64,000 nucleotides of DNA from JAYQKL01 sp049889535 (GTDB taxonomy: Bacteria > Pseudomonadota > Alphaproteobacteria > RS24): assembly GCA_049889535.1 (NCBI GenBank), contig JBMHDF010000001.1:1-64000 (forward strand). The letters are read 5' to 3'. This document shows positions 33,432 to 42,645 of this stretch, in pieces (the stretch's first letter is position 1; the number at the start of each line of letters is the position of its first letter). A program made the translations under genes and the position numbers. The notes beneath the pieces were generated by a model that saw only the letters and a program-made list of their open reading frames with translations, was not told the origin of the DNA and did no database searches.

Positions 33432-35500
33432 ATGCCCAAGAAAAAACAAGATACAACACCAGATTTATTTGCCACCGCGAATGCTGCGGATAATGACACG
33501 GCAGAAGCAAAGACTTCTAAAGCCAAAAAAGCATCAGCTAAAAAATCTGCTCCAGCGCGTAAAACAGGCGATTATGATGCTTCTGCGATTGAGGTGTTAG
33601 AGGGGCTTGAACCCGTTCGACGCCGGCCTGGCATGTATATTGGCGGCACAGATAATCGCGCGCTGCATCATTTATTTGCAGAAGTAATTGATAACTCAAT
33701 GGATGAGGCTGTTGCCGGTCATGCCAGCTATATTGAGGTAGAGTTTCAGGCCGACGGATATTTGCGCGTCACCGATAATGGGCGCGGCATCCCAATTGAC
33801 CCGCACCCGAAGTTTAAAGACAAATCAGCCCTTGAAGTCATTATGACGACTTTGCATGCAGGTGGTAAATTTGGTTCTGGCGCTTATGATACATCTGGCG
33901 GTTTGCATGGGGTTGGTGTGTCGGTGGTGAATGCACTTTCAGATGATTTAAGCGTGCAAGTATCGCGCAATAAAATTTTATATGAACAAAAGTTCTCGCG
34001 TGGATTGGCGCAAGGCAAAATCAAAAAAATTGGCAAAGCCAATGCCAACGGCACAAGTGTCATATTTCATCCAGACCCAGAAATTTTCGGCGATAAAGCA
34101 AAATTTGATCCGGTGCGGCTTCACGCCATGGCCAAAGCCAAAGCCTATTTATTTGGTGGCGTCGAGATACGCTGGAAATGTGCTGAAGAACTCATAACCG
34201 ACCCTGAAAAATGTCCGGCAGAAGATATTTTACATTTTCCTGAAGGATTGAAAGATTATCTGAGCGAGCGGGTTGGCGGGCGCACCACTGTGACCCCAAC
34301 GCCTTTTGCGGGCAATATTCAAAAAGATGGGTCGCATGGCAGTGTAGAGTGGGCGGTCACTTGGGTTGGTGGCGGTGACAGCCATGTATCATCTTACTGT
34401 AACACCGTGCCAACACCTGAAGGCGGCACGCATGAGCAAGGCTTGCGCAACGCATTAACCAGAGGTTTGAAAGCCTATGGAGAGTTAATCAATAATAAAA
34501 AAGCAAATATCATCACGGCTGATGATGTCATGGCAACCGCCTCTGCCCTCGTATCTGTCTTTATCCGCGAGCCAGAATTTCAAGGACAAACAAAAGACAA
34601 ACTTGCCTCGCCTGAAGCAACAAAAATTGTCGAGCAAAATGTTAGAGATGCATTTGAGCTTTGGCTGGCGGGGGATAAATTAAACGCTGAAAAATTATTA
34701 AGCTGGGTTATTGACCGCGCCGAAGAACGCATAAAGCGTAAGCAAGAGCGCGAAGTGAGCCGTAAATCTGCCATAAGAAAATTGCGGTTGCCCGGCAAAT
34801 TGGCTGACTGTTCGCAAAATGGCAAAGAAGGCTCTGAGATTTTTATTGTTGAGGGCGACTCCGCTGGCGGCTCTGCTAAGCAAGCCCGAAATCGCGCCAC
34901 CCAAGCCATTCTGCCTTTGCGGGTAAAATTCTGAATGTGGCCAACGCGACTGCCGCCAAAAAACAACAAAGTCAGCTTATCAGTGATTTGGTGCAGGCTT
35001 TAGGCTGTGGCACTGGCGCAAATTACGACACGGAAAAATTACGTTATGAGCGCGTGATTATCATGACTGATGCAGATGTTGATGGTGCGCATATCGCGGC
35101 TCTTCTTATCACATTCTTCCATGAAGAAATGCCTCAACTTATTCGCGACGGACATCTTTATCTTGCTGTGCCGCCTTTATACCGATTAGCGCATGGCGGA
35201 AAAACTTTCTACGCCCGAGATGATGAACACCGAGAAGAAATTTTACAAAAAGAATTTCGGGCTGGGACAAAAGTTGAAGTTTCACGTTTTAAGGGGCTGG
35301 GTGAAATGCTCCCTGCTCAGCTTAAGGAAACTACCATGATACCTGGTCAAAGAACGCTTTTGCGAATTGATATTCCAGAGTCCGAAGACAAAATGACGGC
35401 AGATACAGTCAATCGCTTGATGGGTAATAAGCCGGAAATGCGCTTCAAATTTATTCAGGAAAACGCTGTATTTGCTGATGATAATTTGCTCGATATTTAA
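33432..35500 (+). CDS. parE: DNA topoisomerase IV subunit B, interrupted by an apparent 1-base deletion
   Basis: ATPase/toprim subunit of the chromosome-decatenating topoisomerase (about 689 aa if repaired). First frame 33432-34934 has the GHKL ATPase motifs (EVIDNSMDEA, VTDNGRGIP, GGLHGVGVSVVNAL) and the toprim start EGDSAGGSAKQ. It then breaks: codon 497 (CGG) should be followed by GGT-AAA-ATT-CTG (Gly-Lys-Ile-Leu), but one G is missing from the GGG run at 34921-34923, giving a stop at 34932-34934. The rest (TDADVDGAHI, EMLPAQLKETTM, to 35500) continues in the +1 frame. ParE is normally essential, so a sequence error is the likeliest cause. The first 45 residues are a Lys/Ala-rich extension not found in compact ParE. 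I call ParE rather than GyrB by the overall length and sequence. Confidence 0.9.
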
Positions 35501-35568
35501 AACTTTGACAAACACTGAGAAAACTTTATGTTTCATCTCGAACGAATAGCGTTTTACACGCAGAAGGC

Positions 35569-35587
35569 TCAGGCCGCGTGGGCCTGA
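35569..35587 (+). other. GC-rich hairpin after parE
   Basis: TCAGGCC / GGCCTGA, 7-bp perfect stem with a 5-nt loop, 69 bp past the parE stop. Followed by AAAAG rather than Ts, so not a canonical terminator. Confidence 0.35.
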
Positions 35588-35596
35588 AAAGAAATC

Positions 35597-35627
35597 ACCC
35601 TTAAACTTTAGATAAATCTTAAAGGGT
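35597..35627 (+). other. Dyad in the leader of the DEAD-box helicase gene
   Basis: ACCCTT and AAGGGT arms with AA/TT extension and a one-base bulge, 27 bp before the helicase ATG. Possible leader RNA structure. Helicase mRNAs often carry regulatory leaders, but nothing more can be shown here. Confidence 0.3.
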
Positions 35628-35653
35628 ACAAAAACAGAAAGAAGCGGCTCTCA

Positions 35654-37042
35654 ATGACATTTAACGAATTGGGGTTAGACCCCAAAATTATGCAAGCCAT
35701 CGAAGCTGTTGGCTATACTGAACCCACCCCTATTCAGGCACAAGCCATTCCAGTTGTTCTTCAGGGCAAAGATGTTTTGGGGATTGCGCAAACAGGCACA
35801 GGCAAAACAGCCAGCTTTACGCTGCCTATGATACACCGGCTGATGAAAGGGCGTGCCAAAGCCCGAATGCCGCGAACGCTAATTTTAGAGCCAACACGCG
35901 AATTAGCGGCGCAAGTAGCAGAGAATTTTGATCTTTACGGCAAAAATACAAAACTAAGCAAGGCGTTATTAATTGGCGGTGTGAGCTTTGGCGATCAGGA
36001 AAAAGCGATTATGCGCGGGGCTGATGTGTTAATTGCCACGCCAGGCCGATTGCTAGATCATGTTGAGCGCGGCGGCGTGTTGTTGCGCGGTGTTGAAGTT
36101 TTGGTTATTGACGAAGCAGACCGCATGTTGGATATGGGGTTCATTCCTGACATTGAGCGCATTGTCAAATTATTGCCCTTCACCAGACAGACCCTATTTT
36201 TCTCGGCTACCATGCCGCCAGAGATTACCAAATTAGCTGACCAGTTTCTGTCCGCGCCAGAGCGCATAGAGGTCGCGCGCCCTTCATCGGCCAATGCTAC
36301 TGTGACCCATAAATTAGTGCCAACCACACGCACTGATAAGCGAGCCAGCCTACGCAGCCTTTTGCGGCGCGACACGGTTAAAAACGGCATTATTTTTTGT
36401 AATCGCAAAAAAGATATTTCTATTCTCAACGGCTCCATGACAAAGCATGGTTTTGCCGCGGTTTGTTTGCATGGCGATATGGACCAATATACACGCATGG
36501 ATATGTTGGACAGGTTCAAGACCGGTCAAGCCAAATTTCTCATTGCCAGTGATGTCGCAGCGCGGGGTCTGGATATTCCAGATGTCAGCCATGTGTTTAA
36601 TTTTGATGTACCCACCCATGCCGAAGATTATGTCCATCGCATTGGACGCACAGGTCGTGCCGGCAAAACAGGGGAAGCTTTTACGCTGAGTACCGCACAA
36701 GATGATAAATATGTGCAGGCCATAGAAAAAATGCTGGGACAGAAAATTGAAATTGAAGAAGTTGCCCTTAATCAAAACACAAATAAGAGCCAAAAAACAA
36801 ATGAAGCTGCGCCAGAAGAGCCAAAATCAGGTCGCCGGAAAGGGTTGCTCGGCCGTAAACGCAAATCAACCGATGACAGCAAGCCAGACCAAGCTCAAGA
36901 CACAGCACAAACTGATACTGAAAAAGCTGAAAAGCCTGCAAGGAAAAGCACACCAAAACCGCACGAAAGTCAATCAGCCTCAAAAAACACCAAAGGCTTT
37001 GGCGACAATGTGCCTGCTTTTATGAATATCAAAACAAAATAA
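35654..37042 (+). CDS. DEAD-box RNA helicase, RhlE-like
   Basis: ATP-dependent RNA helicase (462 aa). Seen in order: Q-motif region PTPIQAQAIP, motif I AQTGTGKT (residues 45-52), Ia PTRELA, Ib TPGR, motif II DEAD (153-156), motif III SAT, motif V ARGLDIPDV and motif VI HRIGRTGRAG. After about residue 375 comes a charged, low-complexity tail of about 85 residues rich in Lys, Gln, Thr and Ser, likely an RNA-binding extension. Probable role in rRNA maturation or mRNA decay; RhlE is the nearest named group, but I cannot separate it from RhlB or CsdA-like paralogues without alignment. Confidence 0.92.
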   Translation: MTFNELGLDPKIMQAIEAVGYTEPTPIQAQAIPVVLQGKDVLGIAQTGTGKTASFTLPMIHRLMKGRAKARMPRTLILEPTRELAAQVAENFDLYGKNTKLSKALLIGGVSFGDQEKAIMRGADVLIATPGRLLDHVERGGVLLRGVEVLVIDEADRMLDMGFIPDIERIVKLLPFTRQTLFFSATMPPEITKLADQFLSAPERIEVARPSSANATVTHKLVPTTRTDKRASLRSLLRRDTVKNGIIFCNRKKDISILNGSMTKHGFAAVCLHGDMDQYTRMDMLDRFKTGQAKFLIASDVAARGLDIPDVSHVFNFDVPTHAEDYVHRIGRTGRAGKTGEAFTLSTAQDDKYVQAIEKMLGQKIEIEEVALNQNTNKSQKTNEAAPEEPKSGRRKGLLGRKRKSTDDSKPDQAQDTAQTDTEKAEKPARKSTPKPHESQSASKNTKGFGDNVPAFMNIKTK

Positions 37043-37066
37043 AACGTTTCTTATAAAAAGACGCGT

Positions 37067-38545
37067 TTATTTCATCATGGTTTGCATCATCTTATATAGC
37101 TTATCTGTGTAAGGTGGCCGGATCATGCCAACAAGCATTTCATTGCGGCTTTGACGATAGACAGATTTGGCATGGCTGAAATTTTTAAAACCATCAAACC
37201 CATGATAAGCACCTGTGCCACTCGGCCCGACCCCACCAAAAGGTAAATCCTCTTGCTGGTAATGGCTAATCACATCATTGACACAAACGCCACCCGAAGT
37301 AGTTTGTTGTATCACGCGGTTTTCCTGCTCTTTATTTTCACCAAAATAATACACAGCCAATGGGCGCGGCTTATCGTTAATATATGAAATCGCTTCTTGA
37401 ACACTCTCGCATGTTTTTATTGGCAAAAGCGGCCCAAAAATTTCTTCCTTCATGACCTTCATATCATCAGATGGGTCAAGCACCAGCGTTGGCGGAATTT
37501 TATAATGCTCTTGCTGGGTGAAATCTTCATTTTCTGGTTTCAGCTCGATAAGGTCAGCTTTTTTACGCTTCGCGTCTTTAATATATCCCTGCAAGCGGTC
37601 ATAATGCTGTTCATTAATTATCGAAGAATAATCCTGATTGTCCTTCATGGTCGGGTAATATTCGGCAGAGGCATTTTGCAACGCATCCACCAGCTCATCG
37701 CGCCGCTCTTTTGAAACCAGAATATAATCTGGTGCAAGGCAAATTTGGCCTGCATTCATTGTTTTGCCGAGCATAATCCGCTTGGCGGCTGACTGCATAT
37801 CCGCGCTATCAGACACAATCACCGGCGATTTACCGCCAAGTTCCAGTGTAACCGGCACAATATTTTCCGCCGCTGCCTCCATAATATAAGGTGCGATTTG
37901 AGTGCCGCCAGTATAAAGCAAATGGTCAAATGGCAAGCGCGAAAACGCCGCCCCTGTTTTAACCCCACCCGTCACAACAGCCAGTTCTGTTTCATCAAAA
38001 TAATGTGCAACCAGTTCTTTAATCAAATTAGAAACCGCAGGCGTATGTTCTGAGGGCTTGATAACAGACCGATTACCAGCGGCAAAAATGCTCGCCAAAG
38101 GTGAAAACGCCAAGCCGACTGGAAAGTTCCATGGCACAATATTACCAACACAGCCAAGCGGTTGATACTCAATCCGTGAACGCCCGCCAAGCAGGTTAAA
38201 CGGAAAATTCGTTTTACGCTTTTCTGAGCGCATCCATTTTTTCAAATGCTTCTTCGCGTGATTCAACCCAATCACTGGCGCCGCTACATCGGCCAAATAA
38301 GATAAATGCTCAGAGCGCGTGCCATAATCAGCACTCAAAGCATCTACAATATCATCAGAATGGTTTTTCAAAAGAGAGATTGTCCGGTTTATGCGGTCAA
38401 TACGAACATCCGCTGTTGGCGCCCCCTCATCAAGATGCGCTTTCTTCTGAGCTGCCACGAGTCTTTTCATCTCGGCAACAGATGTGTCCTTCATTTTCAT
38501 TTTTCCAATTCCATTGGTAATGGTTTTCAATGTTTCTTGTGTCAT
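37067..38545 (-). CDS. Aldehyde dehydrogenase, coniferyl-aldehyde dehydrogenase-like
   Basis: NAD(P)-dependent aldehyde oxidation (492 aa). Seen: the NAD-binding PWNFPVGLAFSPL region, catalytic Glu in LELGGKSPVIV, catalytic Cys in NAGQICLAPDYIL, and LPFGGVGPSGTGAYHG near the C-terminus. The ending with a membrane-proximal basic helix (RPPYTDKLYKMM) is typical of the CALDH/long-chain alkanal subgroup. Start ATG 38545 chosen for GGGGAG 9 nt upstream; the longer frame has no ribosome site. It is a single gene between convergent helicase and gatB, with no pathway genes nearby, so the substrate is open. Confidence 0.9.
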   Translation of the reverse strand: MTQETLKTITNGIGKMKMKDTSVAEMKRLVAAQKKAHLDEGAPTADVRIDRINRTISLLKNHSDDIVDALSADYGTRSEHLSYLADVAAPVIGLNHAKKHLKKWMRSEKRKTNFPFNLLGGRSRIEYQPLGCVGNIVPWNFPVGLAFSPLASIFAAGNRSVIKPSEHTPAVSNLIKELVAHYFDETELAVVTGGVKTGAAFSRLPFDHLLYTGGTQIAPYIMEAAAENIVPVTLELGGKSPVIVSDSADMQSAAKRIMLGKTMNAGQICLAPDYILVSKERRDELVDALQNASAEYYPTMKDNQDYSSIINEQHYDRLQGYIKDAKRKKADLIELKPENEDFTQQEHYKIPPTLVLDPSDDMKVMKEEIFGPLLPIKTCESVQEAISYINDKPRPLAVYYFGENKEQENRVIQQTTSGGVCVNDVISHYQQEDLPFGGVGPSGTGAYHGFDGFKNFSHAKSVYRQSRNEMLVGMIRPPYTDKLYKMMQTMMK

Positions 38546-38665
38546 GATAAATTCTCCCCAAATAAACACTAGCCTAGAACACAAGCCGAGAGCAAACTCA
38601 AAAATCCCAATAAGAAAAAAATCACCAGATGTGGCACTGAAACCTCATGCATGAAAAGTCAAAGC

Positions 38666-40153
38666 TTAATCATCAAGACCGAGCTTTTGCATAACCAATT
38701 GATTAACAGCTTGCGGATTAGCTTTGCCACCCGTTGCTTGCATCACCTGCCCGACAAACCAGCCAGCCATTTTTGGTTTTTCCTTCGCTTGCTCAACCTT
38801 ATCAGGGTTATTGGTGATAATCTCATCAACAGCGGCTTCAATCGCTCCCATATCTGTGACTTGCTTTAACCCCTTTTCTTCAACAATATCGGCAGGGTCG
38901 CGGCCTTGATCTTCACCTTCATAAAACATCAGATCAAAAACATCTTTTGCAATCCGACCTGAAATGGTGCCATCTGCCATAAGGTCAATTAATTGCCCAA
39001 CCTGCTCGGGTGTGACAGGGCATTCAGTTATGGTTTTATTGATTTTATTCAAGCCTGCAAAAACAGAGCCAATCACCATATTGGCCACCGCTTTTGGATC
39101 GCGTTGCTTATCAGCAGAATTCAGAATGGCTTCAAAAAAATCAGCATTCTCGGCTTCTGAAACCAAGACACCAGCATCATAATCTTTCAGCCCAAACGCC
39201 TCAATGAAGCGCGCCTTTTTAACATCTGGTAATTCCGGCAAGCGCGCCTTAATGTCATCAACAAATTCTTGAGAAAAAGTCAAAGGCAGCAAATCAGGGT
39301 CCGGAAAATAGCGATAATCATGAGCTTCTTCTTTAGAACGCATAGACCGCGTTTCACCTTTATTCGGGTCAAATAAACGCGTTTCCTGATCAACAACGCC
39401 CCCATCTTCAATCAAAGCAATCTGACGGCGGGCTTCATATTCAATAGCCTGGCCAATAAAGCGGATTGAGTTGACATTTTTAATTTCACAGCGCGTACCC
39501 AAATCGTCGCCTGGTTTGCGAACAGAAACATTTACATCAGCGCGCATACTTCCTTTTTCCATATTGCCGTCGCAAGTTCCAAGATAACGCAAAATAGCGC
39601 GCAATTTTTTGACATAAGCCTGCGCTTCAGCCGCCGAACGCATATCAGGCTTAGACACAATTTCCATCAGCGCCACACCAGAACGGTTGAGGTCAACAAA
39701 GCTCATATTCGGGTGTTGGTCATGCATAGATTTACCCGCATCCTGTTCCAAATGCAGGCGTTCAATCCCAATCATTTTGGTTTCGCCATCGTCAAGCTCA
39801 ATCAAGATTTCACCCTCGCCAACAATCGGCTGTTGGAATTGTGAAATCTGATAGCCTTGCGGCAAGTCGGGGTAAAAATAATTTTTACGGTCAAATACCG
39901 AGAAACGATTAATCTGGGCTTGCAAACCGAGCCCTGTTTTAACGGCCTGTTCAACACATTTCCAGTTGATTACGGGCAACATACCGGGCATCGCCGCATC
40001 AACAAAACTCACCTGGCTGTTTGGCTCGGCGCCATATTCAGTTGATGAACCAGAAAATAGTTTGGCGTTTGATGAAACCTGCGCATGCACCTCGAGACCA
40101 AGCACGATTTCCCAATCACCTGTTGCGCCTGAAATTAATTTATTTTCAGCCAT
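38666..40153 (-). CDS. gatB: Asp/Glu-tRNA amidotransferase subunit B
   Basis: GatCAB subunit (495 aa) that phosphorylates the mischarged Glu-tRNA-Gln or Asp-tRNA-Asn before amidation. Seen: the amino-terminal GLEVHAQV motif near residue 18, YFYPDLPQGYQISQ, and SMRADVNVSVRKPG in the catalytic core. The C-terminal YqeY-like helical tail (ANPQAVNQLVMQKL) is complete. Third gene of gatC-gatA-gatB, one base after gatA. Confidence 0.97.
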   Translation of the reverse strand: MAENKLISGATGDWEIVLGLEVHAQVSSNAKLFSGSSTEYGAEPNSQVSFVDAAMPGMLPVINWKCVEQAVKTGLGLQAQINRFSVFDRKNYFYPDLPQGYQISQFQQPIVGEGEILIELDDGETKMIGIERLHLEQDAGKSMHDQHPNMSFVDLNRSGVALMEIVSKPDMRSAAEAQAYVKKLRAILRYLGTCDGNMEKGSMRADVNVSVRKPGDDLGTRCEIKNVNSIRFIGQAIEYEARRQIALIEDGGVVDQETRLFDPNKGETRSMRSKEEAHDYRYFPDPDLLPLTFSQEFVDDIKARLPELPDVKKARFIEAFGLKDYDAGVLVSEAENADFFEAILNSADKQRDPKAVANMVIGSVFAGLNKINKTITECPVTPEQVGQLIDLMADGTISGRIAKDVFDLMFYEGEDQGRDPADIVEEKGLKQVTDMGAIEAAVDEIITNNPDKVEQAKEKPKMAGWFVGQVMQATGGKANPQAVNQLVMQKLGLDD

Positions 40154-40154
40154 T

Positions 40155-41630
40155 TTACACCCACCATTCTTGCGGTCTTGCGGTAAAACCAGCCGCCTGT
40201 TCCATCACATCTGCGGCCCGCAATAAAGTTTCTTCACCAAAAGGCTGCCCAACCAATTGCAACCCTAATGGCAAGCCTGTTGCATCTAAACCAGCAGGAA
40301 TTGAAATCGCTGGCAAGCCAGCAAGATTTACTGTGACCGTAAACACATCATTCAAATACATCGCCAATGGGTCGTCCTGATTTTCATCAAGTCCAAAAGC
40401 AGCCGATGGCGTGGTTGGCGTGAGCAGCAAATCACAGCTTTCATAAGCTTTCGTGAAATCTTCTGAAATTAGACGCCGCACCTGCAAAGCCTTGCGATAA
40501 TAAGCGTCATAATATCCAGCCGATAAAACATAAGTGCCTATCATAATTCTGCGCCGCACTTCAGCGCCAAAACCTTGTCCTCTGGTTTGGGCATACATAT
40601 CCGCAATATCCTCGCCATTTTCGCGAATGCCATAACGCACACCGTCATAGCGCGCCAGATTTGAAGACGCTTCGGCCGGCGCGATAATATAATAAGCGGG
40701 CAATGCATATTTTGTATGCGGCAAGCTCACATCAACAATTTCTGCTCCGGCTGCTTTCAGCCAGTCAATACCTTGCTGCCAAAGCTTATCAATCTCATCT
40801 GACATGCCATCCACACGATATTCTTTCGGGATGCCAATTTTTAAGCCCCGAATATCACCCGATAGCGCTGCTTCATAATTTGGCACAGGCACATCGACAG
40901 AGGTGGTATCCTTTTCGTCATGCCCCGCCATCACCTCAAGCATAATCGCCGCATCACGGACTGTCTGGGCAATCGGCCCCGCTTGGTCCAGCGAAGACGC
41001 AAACGCGACAATGCCCCAGCGCGAACACCGGCCATAGGTCGGCTTCAGGCCAACTGTTCCAGTAAACGCGGCGGGCTGGCGGATAGACCCGCCCGTATCT
41101 GTTGCGGTTGCGGCCAGCCCTATATGCGCCGCCACTGCCGCAGACGACCCGCCTGAAGAACCACCCGGCACCAATGGTGTTTCATCACCCTGCCGCTTAT
41201 ATGGGTTTAGAACGGGGCCAAAAAAAGATGTTTCATTGGACGACCCCATCGCAAATTCATCATTATTGAGTTTACCCAAATGAACCGCCCCTGCTTGCCA
41301 TAAATTCTGGGTCACAGTGCTTTCATAAGGCGGGGTAAATTCGCCAAGTATTTTCGAGCAGGCCGTTGTACGCACGCCTTTTGTGCAGAATAAATCCTTA
41401 ACCCCAATCGGCAATCCTTCAAGCGCCCCGCCCTCACCTTGCGCGAGTTTTTCATCAGAGGCAGCCGCCATGGCCAGCGCCTTTTCCGGCGTTGCAAGAA
41501 CCATCGCATTGAGTTTTGAACCCGCCTCGGCGCGTTCAATATGCGCTTTGGTCAACTCAGTTGCGGTGAAGTCTTTTTTCTTAAGCCCATCGCGCGCGGC
41601 GGCGAGTGTTAAATCGGTTAGCTTACTCAT
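40155..41630 (-). CDS. gatA: Asp/Glu-tRNA amidotransferase subunit A
   Basis: Amidase-signature subunit (491 aa) that releases ammonia from glutamine. Seen: catalytic Lys in LPIGVKDLFCTKG (near residue 76), and the Ser-rich signature PGGSSGGSSAAVAA (near residue 152) with the Ser-cis-Ser-Lys triad. Two bases from gatC. Its presence implies indirect synthesis of Gln-tRNA and/or Asn-tRNA, as in most Alphaproteobacteria. Confidence 0.97.
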   Translation of the reverse strand: MSKLTDLTLAAARDGLKKKDFTATELTKAHIERAEAGSKLNAMVLATPEKALAMAAASDEKLAQGEGGALEGLPIGVKDLFCTKGVRTTACSKILGEFTPPYESTVTQNLWQAGAVHLGKLNNDEFAMGSSNETSFFGPVLNPYKRQGDETPLVPGGSSGGSSAAVAAHIGLAATATDTGGSIRQPAAFTGTVGLKPTYGRCSRWGIVAFASSLDQAGPIAQTVRDAAIMLEVMAGHDEKDTTSVDVPVPNYEAALSGDIRGLKIGIPKEYRVDGMSDEIDKLWQQGIDWLKAAGAEIVDVSLPHTKYALPAYYIIAPAEASSNLARYDGVRYGIRENGEDIADMYAQTRGQGFGAEVRRRIMIGTYVLSAGYYDAYYRKALQVRRLISEDFTKAYESCDLLLTPTTPSAAFGLDENQDDPLAMYLNDVFTVTVNLAGLPAISIPAGLDATGLPLGLQLVGQPFGEETLLRAADVMEQAAGFTARPQEWWV

Positions 41631-41632
41631 AA

Positions 41633-41932
41633 CTATTCCACCACTTTCGGCACGGCAAAATAATGCTCATCTTGTATCGGGGCGTTTGCGACCACATCCT
41701 CAGCATAACCGCCATCATTGACCACATCCTCACGGCGTTTCATTTGTGTTTCCACAACGCTGGTCATAGGTTGCACATCCTTTGTATCCACTTCGGATAA
41801 TTGCTCAACAAATCCCAAAATCGCATTTAGCTCTTCTGCAAGGGCTGGTATCTCAGCCTCCGGCACCGCAATGCGCGAAAGATTCGCAATATGGCGAACC
41901 GTTTTATCATCTACTTTTTTATCTGCGGACAT
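41633..41932 (-). CDS. gatC: Asp/Glu-tRNA amidotransferase subunit C
   Basis: Small structural subunit (99 aa) that wraps the GatA-GatB interface. Seen: the N-terminal VRHIANLSRIAVPE helix and the Pro-rich linker DVQPMTSV. I place the start at ATG 41932 (MSADKKVDD), preceded by GGGG. The longer frame upstream would add 39 residues over the promoter and hairpin region. Divergent from ruvX, with 130 bp between. Confidence 0.95.
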   Translation of the reverse strand: MSADKKVDDKTVRHIANLSRIAVPEAEIPALAEELNAILGFVEQLSEVDTKDVQPMTSVVETQMKRREDVVNDGGYAEDVVANAPIQDEHYFAVPKVVE

Positions 41933-41962
41933 GAAATACCCCATCAAGGTTTTGACTGATGC

Positions 41963-41984
41963 ACAAGGCAGATAAAAGCCTTGT
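41963..41984 (-). other. Hairpin in the gatC 5' leader
   Basis: ACAAGGC / GCCTTGT perfect 7-bp stem with an 8-nt loop, 30 nt upstream of the gatC ATG on the minus strand. No T-run follows, so not a terminator. Possible leader structure or operator in the divergent gatC-ruvX region. Confidence 0.35.
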
Positions 41985-42062
41985 ATTTCCGTGGCGAACC
42001 TATCACTCACACCGCACAAGTGCAAGCAAGCCGAACGCAGATGATGCAAAAAAAATCAAACA

Positions 42063-42551
42063 ATGCTAAAAGCTTCTATGCCCATTATTGATGACAAAAT
42101 TTCTCTCATTCAGCAAATGCCAAAAGGGTCAAAAATTTTGGCACTTGATTTAGGCGATAAAACCATTGGTCTGGCCATTTCAGATACAGATTTTACAATT
42201 GCCAGCGCACTTGAAACCATTAAACGCAAGAAATTTGGGGCCGATGCCACAGCGCTTGAAGAGATTATTAAGCAAGAAACAATAGGCGCAATGGTCATGG
42301 GGTGGCCGCTCAATATGGACGGGTCAGAGGGGCCCAGAGCGCAATCCACCCGCGCTTTTATTCGAAATTTTGAAAATCGCGGCACCAAATTACCAATTAT
42401 TTTATGGGACGAACGCCTGTCCACAATGGCCGTAACCCGCACCTTGCTTGAGGCCGACACCAGCCGCGCCAAACGCGCCGAACTGGTCGATAAAATGGCC
42501 GCCGCCTATATCTTGCAAGGCTTCCTCGATTTTTTACAGGAACAAAAATAA
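42063..42551 (+). CDS. ruvX: Holliday junction resolvase-like protein, YqgF/RuvX
   Basis: RNase H-fold protein (162 aa) implicated in 16S rRNA 5'-end processing and possibly junction resolution. Seen: first catalytic Asp in ILALDLGDKTIGLAIS near residue 28, Glu/Gly strand AMVMGWPLNMDGSEGPRA, and DERLSTMAV with the acidic residue. Neither ATG (42063 or 42078) has a clear ribosome site, so the start is uncertain by five codons. Confidence 0.9.
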   Translation: MLKASMPIIDDKISLIQQMPKGSKILALDLGDKTIGLAISDTDFTIASALETIKRKKFGADATALEEIIKQETIGAMVMGWPLNMDGSEGPRAQSTRAFIRNFENRGTKLPIILWDERLSTMAVTRTLLEADTSRAKRAELVDKMAAAYILQGFLDFLQEQK

Positions 42552-42605
42552 CCACCGGCAGCGCTTCTGATTTTGCACTTCTGATTTTGCGGTTTGTCTT
42601 TTCTC

Positions 42606-42634
42606 TTGCCAACACACGGTGCAAAGCGTATATA
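42606..42634 (+). promoter_or_regulatory. Candidate sigma-70 promoter of pyrB
   Basis: TTGCCA, 17 bp, TATATA (with TATAAT offset by 2 bp). The predicted start of transcription would fall near 42642, almost at the ATG at 42646, so a leaderless or very short-leader message is possible if that start is used. Confidence 0.4.
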
Positions 42635-42645
42635 ATCAGATTTTA

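Noticed and set aside
34937..35500. Separate short protein starting at GTG 34937
   Set aside because: The sequence continues ParE in the +1 frame; the GTG is an internal valine codon, not a start.
37025..37075. Bidirectional terminator between the helicase and aldehyde dehydrogenase
   Set aside because: The AT-rich arms pair only with a bulge and overlap the dehydrogenase stop codon; too weak to list.
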